Of a DNA stretch of 64,000 nt, positions 50,967 to 59,694 are shown piece after piece. A program made the position numbers and the translations under genes. Each line of letters begins with the position of its first letter. The stretch's first letter is position 1. Source of the DNA: Nonomuraea rubra (GTDB lineage Bacteria > Actinomycetota > Actinomycetes > Streptosporangiales > Streptosporangiaceae); the NCBI RefSeq assembly GCF_014207985.1, contig NZ_JACHMI010000001.1:479001-543000 (forward strand), in the 5' to 3' direction. The notes beneath the pieces were generated by a model. The model searched no databases. It saw only the letters and a list, made by a program, of their open reading frames with translations, and was not told the origin of the DNA.

Positions 50967-51992
50967 ATGCCAGCCCTCTTCCGTGGCCCGGCCGTCGCGG
51001 CGGCCCTGCTCATCACGGCCCTAACCCCCATCTCCGCCACCACCACCTCAGCCGCCCACGCATCCTCAGCGACTGCCACCACCACGTCAGCCATCACCAC
51101 CACCGCCGCAGAGACGACCCCCATCGGCTTCGCCTCGGTCAACGCCCTAGGCCAGAACGGCACCACCGGCGGCGCAGGCGGCACCGAGGTCACCATCACC
51201 ACCGGCGCCCAACTCCAGGACTACGCAGGCCGAGCCGGCCCCTTCATCCTGCGTATCTCAGGCCGCATCCAGATCAGCGACATGATCACCGTCGTCGCCA
51301 ACAAAACCATCATCGGCCTCGGCACCACCGCCGAGATCACCGGCGGCGGCCTCCAACTGGGCTCCACCACACGCCCCGGCAACAACGTGATCATCCGCAA
51401 CATCAAGTTCACCAACGCCGACGACGACTCCATCAGCGTCACCAACAAGGCCCACCACGTCTGGATCGACCACAACGACCTGTCGAACGGCTACGACGGA
51501 CTCCTGGACATCAAGCGCGAGTCCAACTACGTCACCGTCTCCTGGAACAAGTTCCACAACCACAGCAAGACCACCCTGGTAGGCCACTCCGACACCTACA
51601 CCGCCGACATCGGCAAACTGAAGGTCACCTACCACCACAACCTCTTCGACGGCACCGACCAGCGCCACCCCCGCGCCCGCTTCGGCGACCCCATCCACGT
51701 CTTCAACAACTACTACCGAAACAACTCGATGTACGGCATCGCCTCGACCCAGAACGCAGGCGTCCTCGTGGAAGGCAACTACTTCGAAAACGTCGCCCAC
51801 CCGACCCATGTCGGCTACGCCGAAAGCGACCCAGGCCGCCTGGTAGAACGCAACAACCTCTACATCAACTCCGGCACCCCGGAATCATCCGGCACCGTGG
51901 CGGAACCCTCCACCTACTACCCGTACACCCTCGACGCCCCCTCCACCGTCCCCGCCAAAGTCCAGGCCGGCGCCGGCACCGGCAAACTCTGA
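50967..51992 (+). CDS. Secreted pectate lyase, family PL1 (third copy)
   Basis: A 341-residue exported PL1 lyase 12 bases behind the second copy, so likely co-transcribed. The long Thr/Ala/Ser-rich N-terminus (about residues 1-50) includes the signal peptide. The core has GFASVNALGQNGTTGGAGGT, VWIDHNDLSNGYDGLLDIKRE, VTYHHNLFDGTDQRHPRARFGDP and the end VQAGAGTGKL. It lacks the GxNIG insertion segment and Ser-rich loop seen in the other two, a visible divergence. Confidence 0.92.
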   Translation: MPALFRGPAVAAALLITALTPISATTTSAAHASSATATTTSAITTTAAETTPIGFASVNALGQNGTTGGAGGTEVTITTGAQLQDYAGRAGPFILRISGRIQISDMITVVANKTIIGLGTTAEITGGGLQLGSTTRPGNNVIIRNIKFTNADDDSISVTNKAHHVWIDHNDLSNGYDGLLDIKRESNYVTVSWNKFHNHSKTTLVGHSDTYTADIGKLKVTYHHNLFDGTDQRHPRARFGDPIHVFNNYYRNNSMYGIASTQNAGVLVEGNYFENVAHPTHVGYAESDPGRLVERNNLYINSGTPESSGTVAEPSTYYPYTLDAPSTVPAKVQAGAGTGKL

Positions 51993-52020
51993 CCGCCACT
52001 GAACTCGCTACACGAGTCCG

Positions 52021-52168
52021 GGCTCCGGTCAGCGCCACAGCCAAAAGCTCGGGCCTACGCCTGAGGCAGTGCTACGCGCATTCAGGCTCCGGGCTGCGCC
52101 CTGTGGGAGAGCCGAGCTCCCCCACAGCCCCTTGCCGGAGGCCTCCCGGCCCCCGGACCCCCGGCCTG
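52021..52168. repeat. Two-hairpin intergenic repeat, copy 2
   Basis: The downstream copy of the element at 49643-49787, after the third lyase. The first hairpin has a weaker arm (GTGGGAGAGC against GCTCCCCCAC) and the second is GCCGGAGGCC-TCCC-GGCCCCCGG, with a mismatch. Both copies flank the second and third lyase genes. Confidence 0.8.
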
Positions 52169-52241
52169 GTCCGAGTCCCGTTACTTCGTTACGTGGGCCC
52201 GAGCCGGTCCAATTGCCGGCAGCGCCTGCGAGCATTGCGCC

Positions 52242-52822
52242 ATGATCACACCGTTCGACAAGGACCATGCCGAGCTGGCCGAGATCGGCGGCTGCATCAC
52301 CTACGTCCATGGCTTGACGCCGAAAGAAATAGCGATCCGGCTCGGCGGTCGTCTTGAGGACTTCAAACCGGCGACCTTCAAGCAGCTGTGCGGCAGCAGT
52401 TCATCCGGGGCGCTCCTCGGCATCACAGTCGTCGGTGACTGGGTGATGATCGTCGAGATGCGGGCACCGTGCTCGGCATCACCACAGACATCGTCACGCG
52501 CTTGTCCGCAGGCACCCGCCTGGTCTCCCACTATTGCCTCGACATCAAAGCCCTCGACTACTTCTACTGGCTTGAGGATGGAGAGCTCCGGTTCTGCTTC
52601 ATCGCACAGGAGGGCTACATGGAGCCAGTGCCGGCCGAGCTCGTAGAAACCATGAACGAGATTTACGCCCGCTACCCACCGCTCGTCGACCCCCATAGAG
52701 GGCCGATGTTCCTTCTGGCCGAGCACCTCACCGGGATCAAGCTGACGCCTCGGCTGCTGGAGGAAGCTACCTACCTGTGTGGAGTCGTCCCCGAACCCGA
52801 AGAGGACATCATCGCCTGGTAG
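52242..52822 (+). pseudogene. Frameshifted DUF6461-like gene
   Basis: Coding runs from ATG 52242 (ELAEIGGCITYVHGLTPKEIAIRLGG...GDWVMIVE) and then continues one frame over from about 52458 (AGTVLGITTDIVTRLSAGTR, LVSHYCLDIKALDYFYWLED), ending at 52822. Adding one G after GAG at 52455-52457 joins them as ...MIVEDAGTVLGITTD, matching the DUF6461 pattern (WxxxVExxGxLG...LSAGTRVVSH). A single-base deletion, real or from sequencing, explains it. Function of DUF6461 is unknown. Confidence 0.75.
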
Positions 52823-52881
52823 TGGGCCGTACTCCGCCCTGCCGGTTTGCGCCCGCGCTGATGCGATCCTGGGGCACACGG

Positions 52882-53130
52882 TCAGGGGCGCTGAGCTCGC
52901 AAATCGTTCCAGTAATAGCCGCAGCTGGGAGGGGGTGGGCCCTCGAAGGTGCGAAGAGGGTCGATCTGCAGATCGGCCAAGTGTTGATCTTGCGTCAGGG
53001 CGTGGTAGGCCACGGCCTCGTTGATCGCGGTAGCCATATCGGGCGCCTGTACAACCCACGTGTATGGCGCTTCACCGTCAAATCGTTCAGTACCGGCGAC
53101 AGTCACGGTGAAGGTCTTCACGTAATCCAC
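52882..53130 (-). CDS. Small hypothetical protein
   Basis: An 82-residue soluble protein: MDYVKTFTVTVAGTERFDGE, PYTWVVQAPDMATAINEAVAYHALTQDQH, ending in CGYYWNDLRAQRP. It has a strand-rich start and a central helix and no recognised family. The gene is isolated between the DUF6461 pseudogene and the helicase. Base composition is lower in GC than the rest of the window. Confidence 0.6.
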   Translation of the reverse strand: MDYVKTFTVTVAGTERFDGEAPYTWVVQAPDMATAINEAVAYHALTQDQHLADLQIDPLRTFEGPPPPSCGYYWNDLRAQRP

Positions 53131-53380
53131 TCTGTCTTCATGGGAATGCGCATCCGAGTTGGCGCGGATGGCATGGATAACAGTGCTGGTGTGGCTAGCG
53201 CAAATTATATGAACGCCATGGTAGTGGAAGCGTCATGGCAGCCGCTTCACGCCTCACTGACATCCGTCTCTGCTTGTAGCATGTCCACTCATTGCCGACT
53301 TGCCTAACGAGGCCCGGGAACATCTCCGGATTTGAGGGCCTTCGTAGAAATTGCCTGCCCTTGATGTGTATAAATGCCAT
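53131..53380. other. Gene-free AT-richer spacer upstream of the small protein
   Basis: No convincing gene. A 61-codon minus-strand frame (53195-53380) has no ribosome site and no protein-like pattern. The stretch includes low-GC words unusual for the window and marks the edge of the lower-GC helicase block. Confidence 0.5.
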
Positions 53381-56300
53381 TTATCCGGCGATGGCCGCGC
53401 GGCGGAACAAGTCTGCGGGCATTTCCTCATCGAGCCGCCAGGTAATACCCATCGGCCGCTCGCCGCGGTGCTCTACGTAGCGGACCTTGCCATGGAAGAC
53501 AAAGGCCTCCGGGTGGCCGAGCTCGTTTTCCTTACGCTCGCGGGTGAACAGCAGCACGTGGCTACCCTCCGCCATATGGTTCTGGTAGCGGCGACCAGTG
53601 GCCGAGGTGGCGCTGGTCCGATTCTGGGATTCCCAGTGGAAGAGACGCGAGGTAAGGGCGTAGTCGCGGTACATGGTCTGCGGCGAGAATTCCTTCTCGT
53701 TCTTCTGCAAGGTGACGAAGAGAGCGTCGCACTGGGCGGCGGGGCTCCAGGCAACGCCTTCGCGCATAGTGGAGGGCACCAGGCCGCCTACCGAGGCCCA
53801 GCCGATGGCGGCGAGTACCTCGTCGGTGGAGTAGCGGGCGTTGACTGCCAGCGGCACACCGTCAACCTCCACCGGCTTGGCCACATATCGTGGCCGGTCG
53901 ATACCGTAGGCGAGTACCTGCTTGATCTCATCGCAAAGCGCCGCTTCGCCGCGCAGTTGGTCCAGCGCCTCGTCATAGGAGGCGAACCCACCCCCATCGC
54001 GCCAGAACGAAAAGAACAACATCCGAGCGAAGGCCTGATCGGCTGAGGACATCGTCGCGTAGCGAGGGCCATCCGGCTGAAGCAGCCGAGCGTAGGACTC
54101 GCCACGGGCTCGATCGTCCACGTGCAGCAACGCGCGGACGCGTCGTCCCAGCTCCTCTTCCAGCGGCGAGACTTGCCCGGCCAACAGTCCTGTACGGCGC
54201 AGTAGCGAAGTCCAGTAGCGCCGATTGCGGTAAAGATCGCTGATGTCGCGCCCGCTCTCCTCCAGATATCTGATGAGCGACAGCTCCGCGAGAGAGCGGA
54301 TTTCCTGCGACAGCGTGTTCACCGTCGCCCCGAGTTGAACCTTGAGATCGGCCAGCAGCCTCTCTTTGGTCACCCGGTCCAGCACGATCTGGCTCCCCGA
54401 CGGGAGCAGCGGGAAGTCGTCCTTGGCCTGCTTGTCCAAGCGCCCTCTGGAGAATCCGGTCAGCGCTTGGAACCGGTTGGCAAACCGGTACTCCTTACGG
54501 TGTTGCCCAACAAAGTCGAGCACCGTCAGAACGTCCTTCTCCGGCGTACGACGGAGCCCGCGGCCAAGCTGCTGCAGGAAGATCGTGGCACTCTCGGTGG
54601 GCCGCAGCATGAGCAGGGTGTCAACATCGGGTACGTCCAGACCCTCGTTGAACAGATCCACCGCGAACAGGAACCTGATTTCCCCATCGGCGAGCGCTCG
54701 AAGTGCCGCCTTGCGGGTGCCGTCCTCCGTCGAGCCATCCACCGCCTGTGACGGCAGCCCATGTTTGGTGAAGAACTCAGCCATGTAGTGCGCATGCCGA
54801 ACCGAAACACAGAAGCCCAGCCCGCGTACCGTCTCCAGGTTGCTCACCTTGTCGCGCACCGCGTTGAACACCAGCCGGGCACGGGCGTCGTCGCCGGTGA
54901 AGACGTTGTCGAGAGCGGAGGCGTCGTAGGAGCCGCGCGTCCACTTCACTCCGGACAGGTCGGTGCCGTCGTTGATCCCGAAGTAGTGGAACGGGCACAG
55001 CAAATCGGCATCCAACGCATCCCACAGCCGCAGCTCGGAGGCGATCCGCCGGTCGAAGAACTCATCCTGTACCCACGTGCCATCCGACCGCTCCGGCGTC
55101 GCGGTCAGGCCGAGCAGCTCTTTCGGCTTGAGATGGTTGATGATCTGCCGATAGGTCGGTGCGGCGGCGTGGTGGAACTCGTCGATCACCACCACATCGA
55201 AGTGCTCCGGGTCGAACTCCAGGATCCGGCGGGTTAGCGACTGCACGCTGGCGAACACATGCCGCCAGTGCCGCGACTTCTCCTCTCCGACATGCAGCTC
55301 ACCGAAGTCCGGTACGGCCAGCACCTGCCGATACGTGCGCATGGCCTGAGCCAGGATCTCCCGCCGATGCGCCACGAACAGCAACGACGGCTGCCGGCCC
55401 AGCCGCTGCTGCAGGTTGCGGTAGTCGAACGCGGCCACCACGGTCTTGCCCGTGCCGGTCGCGGCAACCAGAAGATTGCGGTGCCGGTCATGGATGGTGC
55501 GCTCCCGGTCGAGATCGGCCAGCATCTCGCGCTGGTGGTCGAAGGGATGCGGTACCAGCTCAGGGATGTCGAACAACTGCTTGCCCGCCTGGGAGCGGGC
55601 CAGCGCCTCATCGAGGCGATCGGCATCGGTCGCTGGGTCGTAGGGCTCGAACTGGGACCGATTCCAGTAGGAGTCGAAGGTCGCCTCGAACTTGTCCAGC
55701 AGCCGCGCGGTGGTCACCGACGACAATCGAACGTTCCACTCCAGCCCGTCCAGCAGTGCCGCGCGGGAAAGGTTGGAACTGCCGACATAGGCGGTGTCGA
55801 AGCCGGTACGGCGGCGTAGCAGCCAGGCCTTGGCGTGCAACCGGGTGGAGTTACGCTCGTAACTGATCTTCACCTCGGCGCCGAAATCGTTGACCAGCCG
55901 GTCCAGCGCCCGCCGCTCGGTCGCCCCCATATAGGTGGTTGTGATCACCCGCAGCGGTACGCCCCGACGCCGTAGCTCGGCAAGCGGCTTCTCCAGAATG
56001 CGTAGTCCCGACCACTTCACGAATGCGCACAGCAGATCCACGCGGTCGGCACTCGCCAACTCGGCCCCCAGCTCGTGCGCCAGGTTCGGGTCCTCGCGGG
56101 CGTTGGTCAGCAGGGCCGCTTCCGAGAGTGACGTCAGTGGCCGACGCGGAGCGGCTTCTCCCGGGATGTCTTGCACGATCGATAGGAGCTGGCTCGGTCC
56201 CTCGGCAACCGTGTCAGGTTCGGTGAGCAGCGCCAGTAGCCGGTTGGCCAGTGCTACCTGCTGGTCAGGGTGTCCCTTCAGCTCAGCGAAGGCCCGCGCC

Positions 56301-56461
56301 GCCGTTTCGCCGACGAAACGGCCGAGCAGATGGGCCACCTCCTCGACGTCGATCCTCGACACCTCGACCAGGTGGCCAGCCTGCCGCCAGGCGTTGATCT
56401 TCGCGTCGAGCGTGCCGGTGAGCAAGGAGTCGTAGAGACCCAGGATCGGAGCGTCGGTCAT
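53381..56461 (-). CDS. PLD-nuclease / SF2 helicase / DUF3427 protein
   Basis: A 1026-residue cytosolic protein. Residues about 130-290 form a phospholipase-D-type nuclease domain (VDLLCAFVKWSGLRIL; HAKAWLL near 208; YVGSSNLSRAALLDGLEWNV near 226). A DEAD-like SF2 helicase follows: Walker A AATGTGKT near 334, DEFH near 425, LTATPERSDG, and motif VI QLGRGLRR. The C-terminus (SYARLLQPDGPRYATMSS to the VRYVEHRGERPMGITWRL segment) is DUF3427. Such PLD-helicase-DUF3427 fusions occur in mobile regions and are proposed anti-phage or restriction-like factors. Composition is lower in GC than its neighbours, which suggests transfer. Confidence 0.85.
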   Translation of the reverse strand: MTDAPILGLYDSLLTGTLDAKINAWRQAGHLVEVSRIDVEEVAHLLGRFVGETAARAFAELKGHPDQQVALANRLLALLTEPDTVAEGPSQLLSIVQDIPGEAAPRRPLTSLSEAALLTNAREDPNLAHELGAELASADRVDLLCAFVKWSGLRILEKPLAELRRRGVPLRVITTTYMGATERRALDRLVNDFGAEVKISYERNSTRLHAKAWLLRRRTGFDTAYVGSSNLSRAALLDGLEWNVRLSSVTTARLLDKFEATFDSYWNRSQFEPYDPATDADRLDEALARSQAGKQLFDIPELVPHPFDHQREMLADLDRERTIHDRHRNLLVAATGTGKTVVAAFDYRNLQQRLGRQPSLLFVAHRREILAQAMRTYRQVLAVPDFGELHVGEEKSRHWRHVFASVQSLTRRILEFDPEHFDVVVIDEFHHAAAPTYRQIINHLKPKELLGLTATPERSDGTWVQDEFFDRRIASELRLWDALDADLLCPFHYFGINDGTDLSGVKWTRGSYDASALDNVFTGDDARARLVFNAVRDKVSNLETVRGLGFCVSVRHAHYMAEFFTKHGLPSQAVDGSTEDGTRKAALRALADGEIRFLFAVDLFNEGLDVPDVDTLLMLRPTESATIFLQQLGRGLRRTPEKDVLTVLDFVGQHRKEYRFANRFQALTGFSRGRLDKQAKDDFPLLPSGSQIVLDRVTKERLLADLKVQLGATVNTLSQEIRSLAELSLIRYLEESGRDISDLYRNRRYWTSLLRRTGLLAGQVSPLEEELGRRVRALLHVDDRARGESYARLLQPDGPRYATMSSADQAFARMLFFSFWRDGGGFASYDEALDQLRGEAALCDEIKQVLAYGIDRPRYVAKPVEVDGVPLAVNARYSTDEVLAAIGWASVGGLVPSTMREGVAWSPAAQCDALFVTLQKNEKEFSPQTMYRDYALTSRLFHWESQNRTSATSATGRRYQNHMAEGSHVLLFTRERKENELGHPEAFVFHGKVRYVEHRGERPMGITWRLDEEMPADLFRRAAIAG

Positions 56462-56713
56462 CTCATGCCCTCAGGGACGTTGGAAGATCACATGTCTAGC
56501 TGATGCCGACCAGGATGACAAGAGACCGCCAGGCACGTTCATCCGCGATCGCGCGTACCAAGGAGAAGCCTGGGGGGAGTGCCTCGGGACTCGGGGACAG
56601 CTCGTGGATGCGATGCGAAGTGCACCAACGACCTGGGAAAACGGCTGTGGTGGTGCCGGTGGAGGAGCCGCTGCGGTGCGCATGCATGCGGAGGCGACGA
56701 GCGCACGCTGAGA
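56462..56713. other. Gene-free spacer between helicase and DUF397 gene
   Basis: A short minus-strand frame (56496-56717) begins with TTG overlapping the DUF397 stop but has no recognisable domain. The composition is intermediate. No promoter is clearly visible. Confidence 0.4.
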
Positions 56714-56923
56714 TCAATCGAAGAAGTCAAACTCTCCTGCACGGATCCCGGCCAGGAAGGCTTGCCATTCGGCCTTGGTATAGACGATCACCTTGCCTTG
56801 AAGCTTGCTGTGTCGGACGGCCACGCGATCGGACCCGTCCTGAAGCGGGCCGGCCTCCACGCAGTTCCCACCGCCATCGGCGCTGTAGCTGCTGATGTGC
56901 CAGGCGATCTCAGGTGTGGTCAT
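56714..56923 (-). CDS. DUF397 protein
   Basis: A 69-residue DUF397 protein: ISSYSADGGGNCVEAGPLQDGSDRVAVRHSK, and the end WQAFLAGIRAGEFDF. DUF397 proteins are nearly always encoded next to XRE-DUF5753 regulators in actinobacteria, and act as partners or effectors of unclear function. Here it lies 18 bases after the XRE gene stop. Confidence 0.9.
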   Translation of the reverse strand: MTTPEIAWHISSYSADGGGNCVEAGPLQDGSDRVAVRHSKLQGKVIVYTKAEWQAFLAGIRAGEFDFFD

Positions 56924-56941
56924 GACCGAGTGGCTCCATCT

Positions 56942-57799
56942 CTAGGCGTCGGCGAGACTCTCCTTGGCTGCCGCGATCAGCCTCCGTGAGTCCTCGATGC
57001 TGAGCGCATTGCGCTGAATGCGGTCATATTTCAGCTTAAGCCCGTCGGCGGTTTCTCCTTCGACGTAGATCGCGCCGGCTGGGGTGGGAACGTACGCCAC
57101 AGCGGGGAAGGGCTGGGGCAACCCGAAGATGCGGAACGCGCCGTCGGGGCTGGCATGAGCACCTGCCTGCAGTGGAAGAACCCGGATCTCGATGTTGGGC
57201 GCGGAGGTGGACTGCGCGAGATGGGCCAGTTGCCTGCGCATGATCTCTGGCCCGCCGATCGGGCGGCGGAGAACGCATTCGTCCAGGATCGTAAAGAGGC
57301 GAGGACCGTCGTTGGTCAGGATCCCCTGTCTGGTGAGGCGGAACTCGACCCACCGGTTGACCTGCTTGTCTGATGCGTCCGGGTCCTCGGCGCGGATAAC
57401 GGCTTCCATGTACTCGCGAGTCTGGAGGAGTCCGGGGATCACCAGAGTGTCGAAGGACGTGATGCTCTCGGCGCGGGCTTCCAGCCAGGCGTAGTCCACG
57501 ATGCCGAGGGACACGTCACCCGAGTAGTCGTCCCACCAACCGTTCTGCCATACGTCCCGGCTGAGGCGGACCAGGCCGTCGCGTGCCTGGGGCGCTGTGA
57601 CGCCGTACAGGTCGAGGAGGGCGAGGACGTCAGGGGTGCGGGCCGGGTAGAGGCCGGCCTCGAAGCGGCTGACCGTGGATCCGTCGCGCTGGAGGTACTC
57701 ACCGGCCTCCTTGAGGGTGAGGCCGGCGCGTTCGCGTAGCTCTCGCAGGTGCTTGCCGAGCCATTGGGCTCGGAGCGTCACTCCGCGCTTCCCGCTCAT
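56942..57799 (-). CDS. XRE-family regulator with DUF5753
   Basis: A 285-residue protein. The HTH (LRELRERAGLTLKEAGEYLQRDGSTVSRFEAGLYPARTPDVLALLDLYG) occupies residues about 17-70 and the C-terminal DUF5753 (ITSFDTLVIPGLLQTREYMEAVIRAEDP...NIEIRVLPLQAGAHASPDGAFRIF) residues about 110-280. It forms a pair with the DUF397 gene. ATG 57799 is chosen with GAGG 8 bases upstream; GTG 57808 is possible. Confidence 0.9.
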   Translation of the reverse strand: MSGKRGVTLRAQWLGKHLRELRERAGLTLKEAGEYLQRDGSTVSRFEAGLYPARTPDVLALLDLYGVTAPQARDGLVRLSRDVWQNGWWDDYSGDVSLGIVDYAWLEARAESITSFDTLVIPGLLQTREYMEAVIRAEDPDASDKQVNRWVEFRLTRQGILTNDGPRLFTILDECVLRRPIGGPEIMRRQLAHLAQSTSAPNIEIRVLPLQAGAHASPDGAFRIFGLPQPFPAVAYVPTPAGAIYVEGETADGLKLKYDRIQRNALSIEDSRRLIAAAKESLADA

Positions 57800-57873
57800 G
57801 GTCACCACCTCGATCGGCTGTCCCGAAGGCTACACCTGCAACATGCAGCTCAGAGCTATTCAGTTTTTCGCTA

Positions 57874-57885
57874 TGCAAGTTTGCA
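57874..57885. promoter_or_regulatory. TGCAA dyad between the XRE and HATPase genes
   Basis: TGCAAGTTTGCA is a perfect 5-bp-arm inverted repeat in the 180-bp divergent region. Another TGCAACATGCA lies near 57837-57847. The repeated TGCA motifs could be sites of the XRE regulator. Confidence 0.45.
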
Positions 57886-57979
57886 CAGCGCATGTCAGTA
57901 TCGGATCGATTGCTCAGCGTGACATCGATGCGGTTTCGTGTGGCGGCGGACGCCACCGGCGGTGGCGAAGGGCGGGACG

Positions 57980-58519
57980 ATGAACGGGATGACGTGGCGG
58001 GGCGACTTCCCCGGCGAGTGCGTACAGCTGGCGAACGTGCGACGGCTTGCCAATGCCCTGCTCCAGGACTCCCAGGTCCGTGATGATGCGATCTCGTGCC
58101 TGGTCGAGCTGGCCGGCAACGCGATCCTGCACACCAGATCGGCGCGCAGTGTCTTCACGGTCGGGATCTGGTCGGCCGGGGCCGGTGCCCGGGTCGCGGT
58201 TAAGGATGCCGGAGGCTGGGATGAGCCAGTGCTTCGCTCAGGCAGTCAGGGAAATCTGGCCGAAGGTGGCCGAGGGCGCGCCATCGTTGTCGCGCTCGCC
58301 GGAAGGCTTGGGGTTTCGGGAGACGAGGAAGGGCGGGTGGTGTGGGCGGATCTGTGGCGCGAGGGCGATGGCGCGCAGGTCGACCCGGTTGGCGCGGGCA
58401 TGTGGGAGGAAGTTCCGCTGCTGGGGACGGCCTGTAGCCGCTGTTGGGCATCGAGCGGTCGTCCGTTCCGCACGATCTACTCTGCGGTCGGGGTGGGAGG
58501 CGACCCGCGTCATGGCTGA
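57980..58519 (+). CDS. HATPase_c (anti-sigma/RsbW-like) protein
   Basis: A 179-residue protein with the RsbW-type ATPase fold: RRLANALLQDSQVRDDAISCLVELAGNAILHTRSA (N-box with Asn), VAVKDAGGWDEP (G1), NLAEGGRGRAIVVALAGRLG (G2). Family members are serine kinases acting on anti-sigma antagonists, or single-domain ATPases often near XRE-DUF397 pairs. ATG 57980 has a GGGCGGGA-like site. The stop overlaps the next gene by eight bases. Confidence 0.85.
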   Translation: MNGMTWRGDFPGECVQLANVRRLANALLQDSQVRDDAISCLVELAGNAILHTRSARSVFTVGIWSAGAGARVAVKDAGGWDEPVLRSGSQGNLAEGGRGRAIVVALAGRLGVSGDEEGRVVWADLWREGDGAQVDPVGAGMWEEVPLLGTACSRCWASSGRPFRTIYSAVGVGGDPRHG

Positions 58520-58796
58520 CCAGGACTGGCATGGCTCTCACCCGGTGCCGTTCGAGGACGGGTATCAACGTCTCGCCTGGCGGGCGCCGCGCGGCCGGAC
58601 GCGGCGGGTGCGGGTGCGCGACCACACATGCGAGTGCATGTCCGTGATCTATGAGCTCTGCCAGGCGGGTGGACTGATGTTCATCCAGCGTACGGTTCGG
58701 TCCGATGGCGGAGAGGAACGGCACGAGACGGCGTGGCTCGCATGCGCTCAGGCGAAGCGCCTCTGGGGCCTTCTTCTGGATGGGCGTGTCGGATGA
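58512..58796 (+). CDS. Small protein paired with the HATPase gene
   Basis: A 94-residue protein: MADQDWHGSHPVPFEDGYQR, VRDHTCECMSVIYELCQAGGLMFIQRTVRSD, WLACAQAKRLWGLLLDGRVG. It contains a Cys-x-Cys and is otherwise basic at the N-terminus. Overlap with the HATPase gene suggests translational coupling. No family recognised. Confidence 0.65.
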   Translation: MADQDWHGSHPVPFEDGYQRLAWRAPRGRTRRVRVRDHTCECMSVIYELCQAGGLMFIQRTVRSDGGEERHETAWLACAQAKRLWGLLLDGRVG

Positions 58797-58870
58797 TCGG
58801 TGGTTGGGCCATCCAGGACATCCTCGGCTTGGGCCGAGGCGAGCGGTGAGATCTGGGCACAACTGCCTGC

Positions 58871-59401
58871 GTGACTGACCCGACGAGGCCCTTCTCCCGC
58901 ATCAAGATCCGTACTGGCGCTCTGGTGTTCTGCGGCCAGCAGGTCGCGCTGATCCGCCGTGACCGGCCGTCCGGCTCGCACTACACCACGCCCGGCGGCA
59001 ACGTACACACTGGAGAAGACCTCCTGGACGCACTGAGCAGGGAACTCGCTGAGGAACTTGAGCTCGACCTCGCCGACGCGACCTCACCCGAGCTGTGCTG
59101 GATACAGGACTCGATGGTCACCCGGCCCGGCCCCACCCCGCCTCCACGCAAGATTCACATGACCTTCCGCTGTCACATCGTCCCGGAGGTGCGAGCCCGG
59201 CTCGCCACCGTCGAATACGACGAACTCCCGGGTGGTGGCAGCGAGCCGGGCATCGTCGAGTGGATCGACTACCAAAAGGCCGTTGAACTGCCGCTTTATC
59301 CTCTGATCGGCAGGGCTGTGAGCGCGCTGCCCGCGCCCGATGCCCCCGCCGGGAATCCCTACCTGCCCTCCATCACCGACGAGAACTACACCTGGCGATA
59401 G
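58871..59401 (+). CDS. Nudix hydrolase
   Basis: A 176-residue Nudix protein. The Nudix box GGNVHTGEDLLDALSRELAEELEL (GX5EX7REXXEEXGU with Leu in place of Gly) is near residues 42-65. ALVFCGQQVALIRRDRPSGSHYTTPGG precedes it. It hydrolyses nucleoside diphosphates linked to another moiety. The GTG start fits; it follows the HATPase pair on the same strand. Confidence 0.85.
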   Translation: MTDPTRPFSRIKIRTGALVFCGQQVALIRRDRPSGSHYTTPGGNVHTGEDLLDALSRELAEELELDLADATSPELCWIQDSMVTRPGPTPPPRKIHMTFRCHIVPEVRARLATVEYDELPGGGSEPGIVEWIDYQKAVELPLYPLIGRAVSALPAPDAPAGNPYLPSITDENYTWR

Positions 59402-59694
59402 GCCGCCCGTGTCCTGCCCTACATGTGCCCTGGACGCAGTTCCCGCGGAGTTGGCATCCCTGAGCATCTCGCTGATCGATCTTGACAGGTGCGCAACCGG
59501 GCGGCTCGTGTTGCAGGATGTGAAGGGTGGCAGTGATTCCTTCCGGGCGCTCTCCGAAGCCGCCCGCGCCGGCCATTGGATTCACCGTCTCATTCATCCG
59601 GACCTACATCCGCGGCAGGCTCTGAGTCCGAAGGGCGGCCCGGCAAGGTCTATGGCCGCTTTCCTCGAAGGGCCCGGGGCATCACACTCCGGGT
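59402..59694. other. Gene-free stretch upstream of the small membrane protein
   Basis: No gene is supported. It contains a TTGACA at about 59482 without a convincing -10 element at normal spacing. A frame (ALDAVPAELASLSISLIDLD) has mild coding-like composition but no start, ribosome site or family. Confidence 0.4.

Noticed and set aside
49643..52168. Insertion sequence or transposon
   Set aside because: The paired repeat has no transposase between or beside the copies, only lyase genes.
53195..53380. A 61-codon minus-strand frame next to the helicase
   Set aside because: No ribosome site, no family, ordinary composition for a spurious frame in an AT-richer spacer.
56496..56717. A 73-codon minus-strand frame overlapping the DUF397 stop
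   Set aside because: TTG start, low-complexity start region and no recognised domain; overlap alone is weak support.
53381..58796. Prophage
   Set aside because: No structural, integrase or lysis genes are present, only helicase, regulator and small genes.
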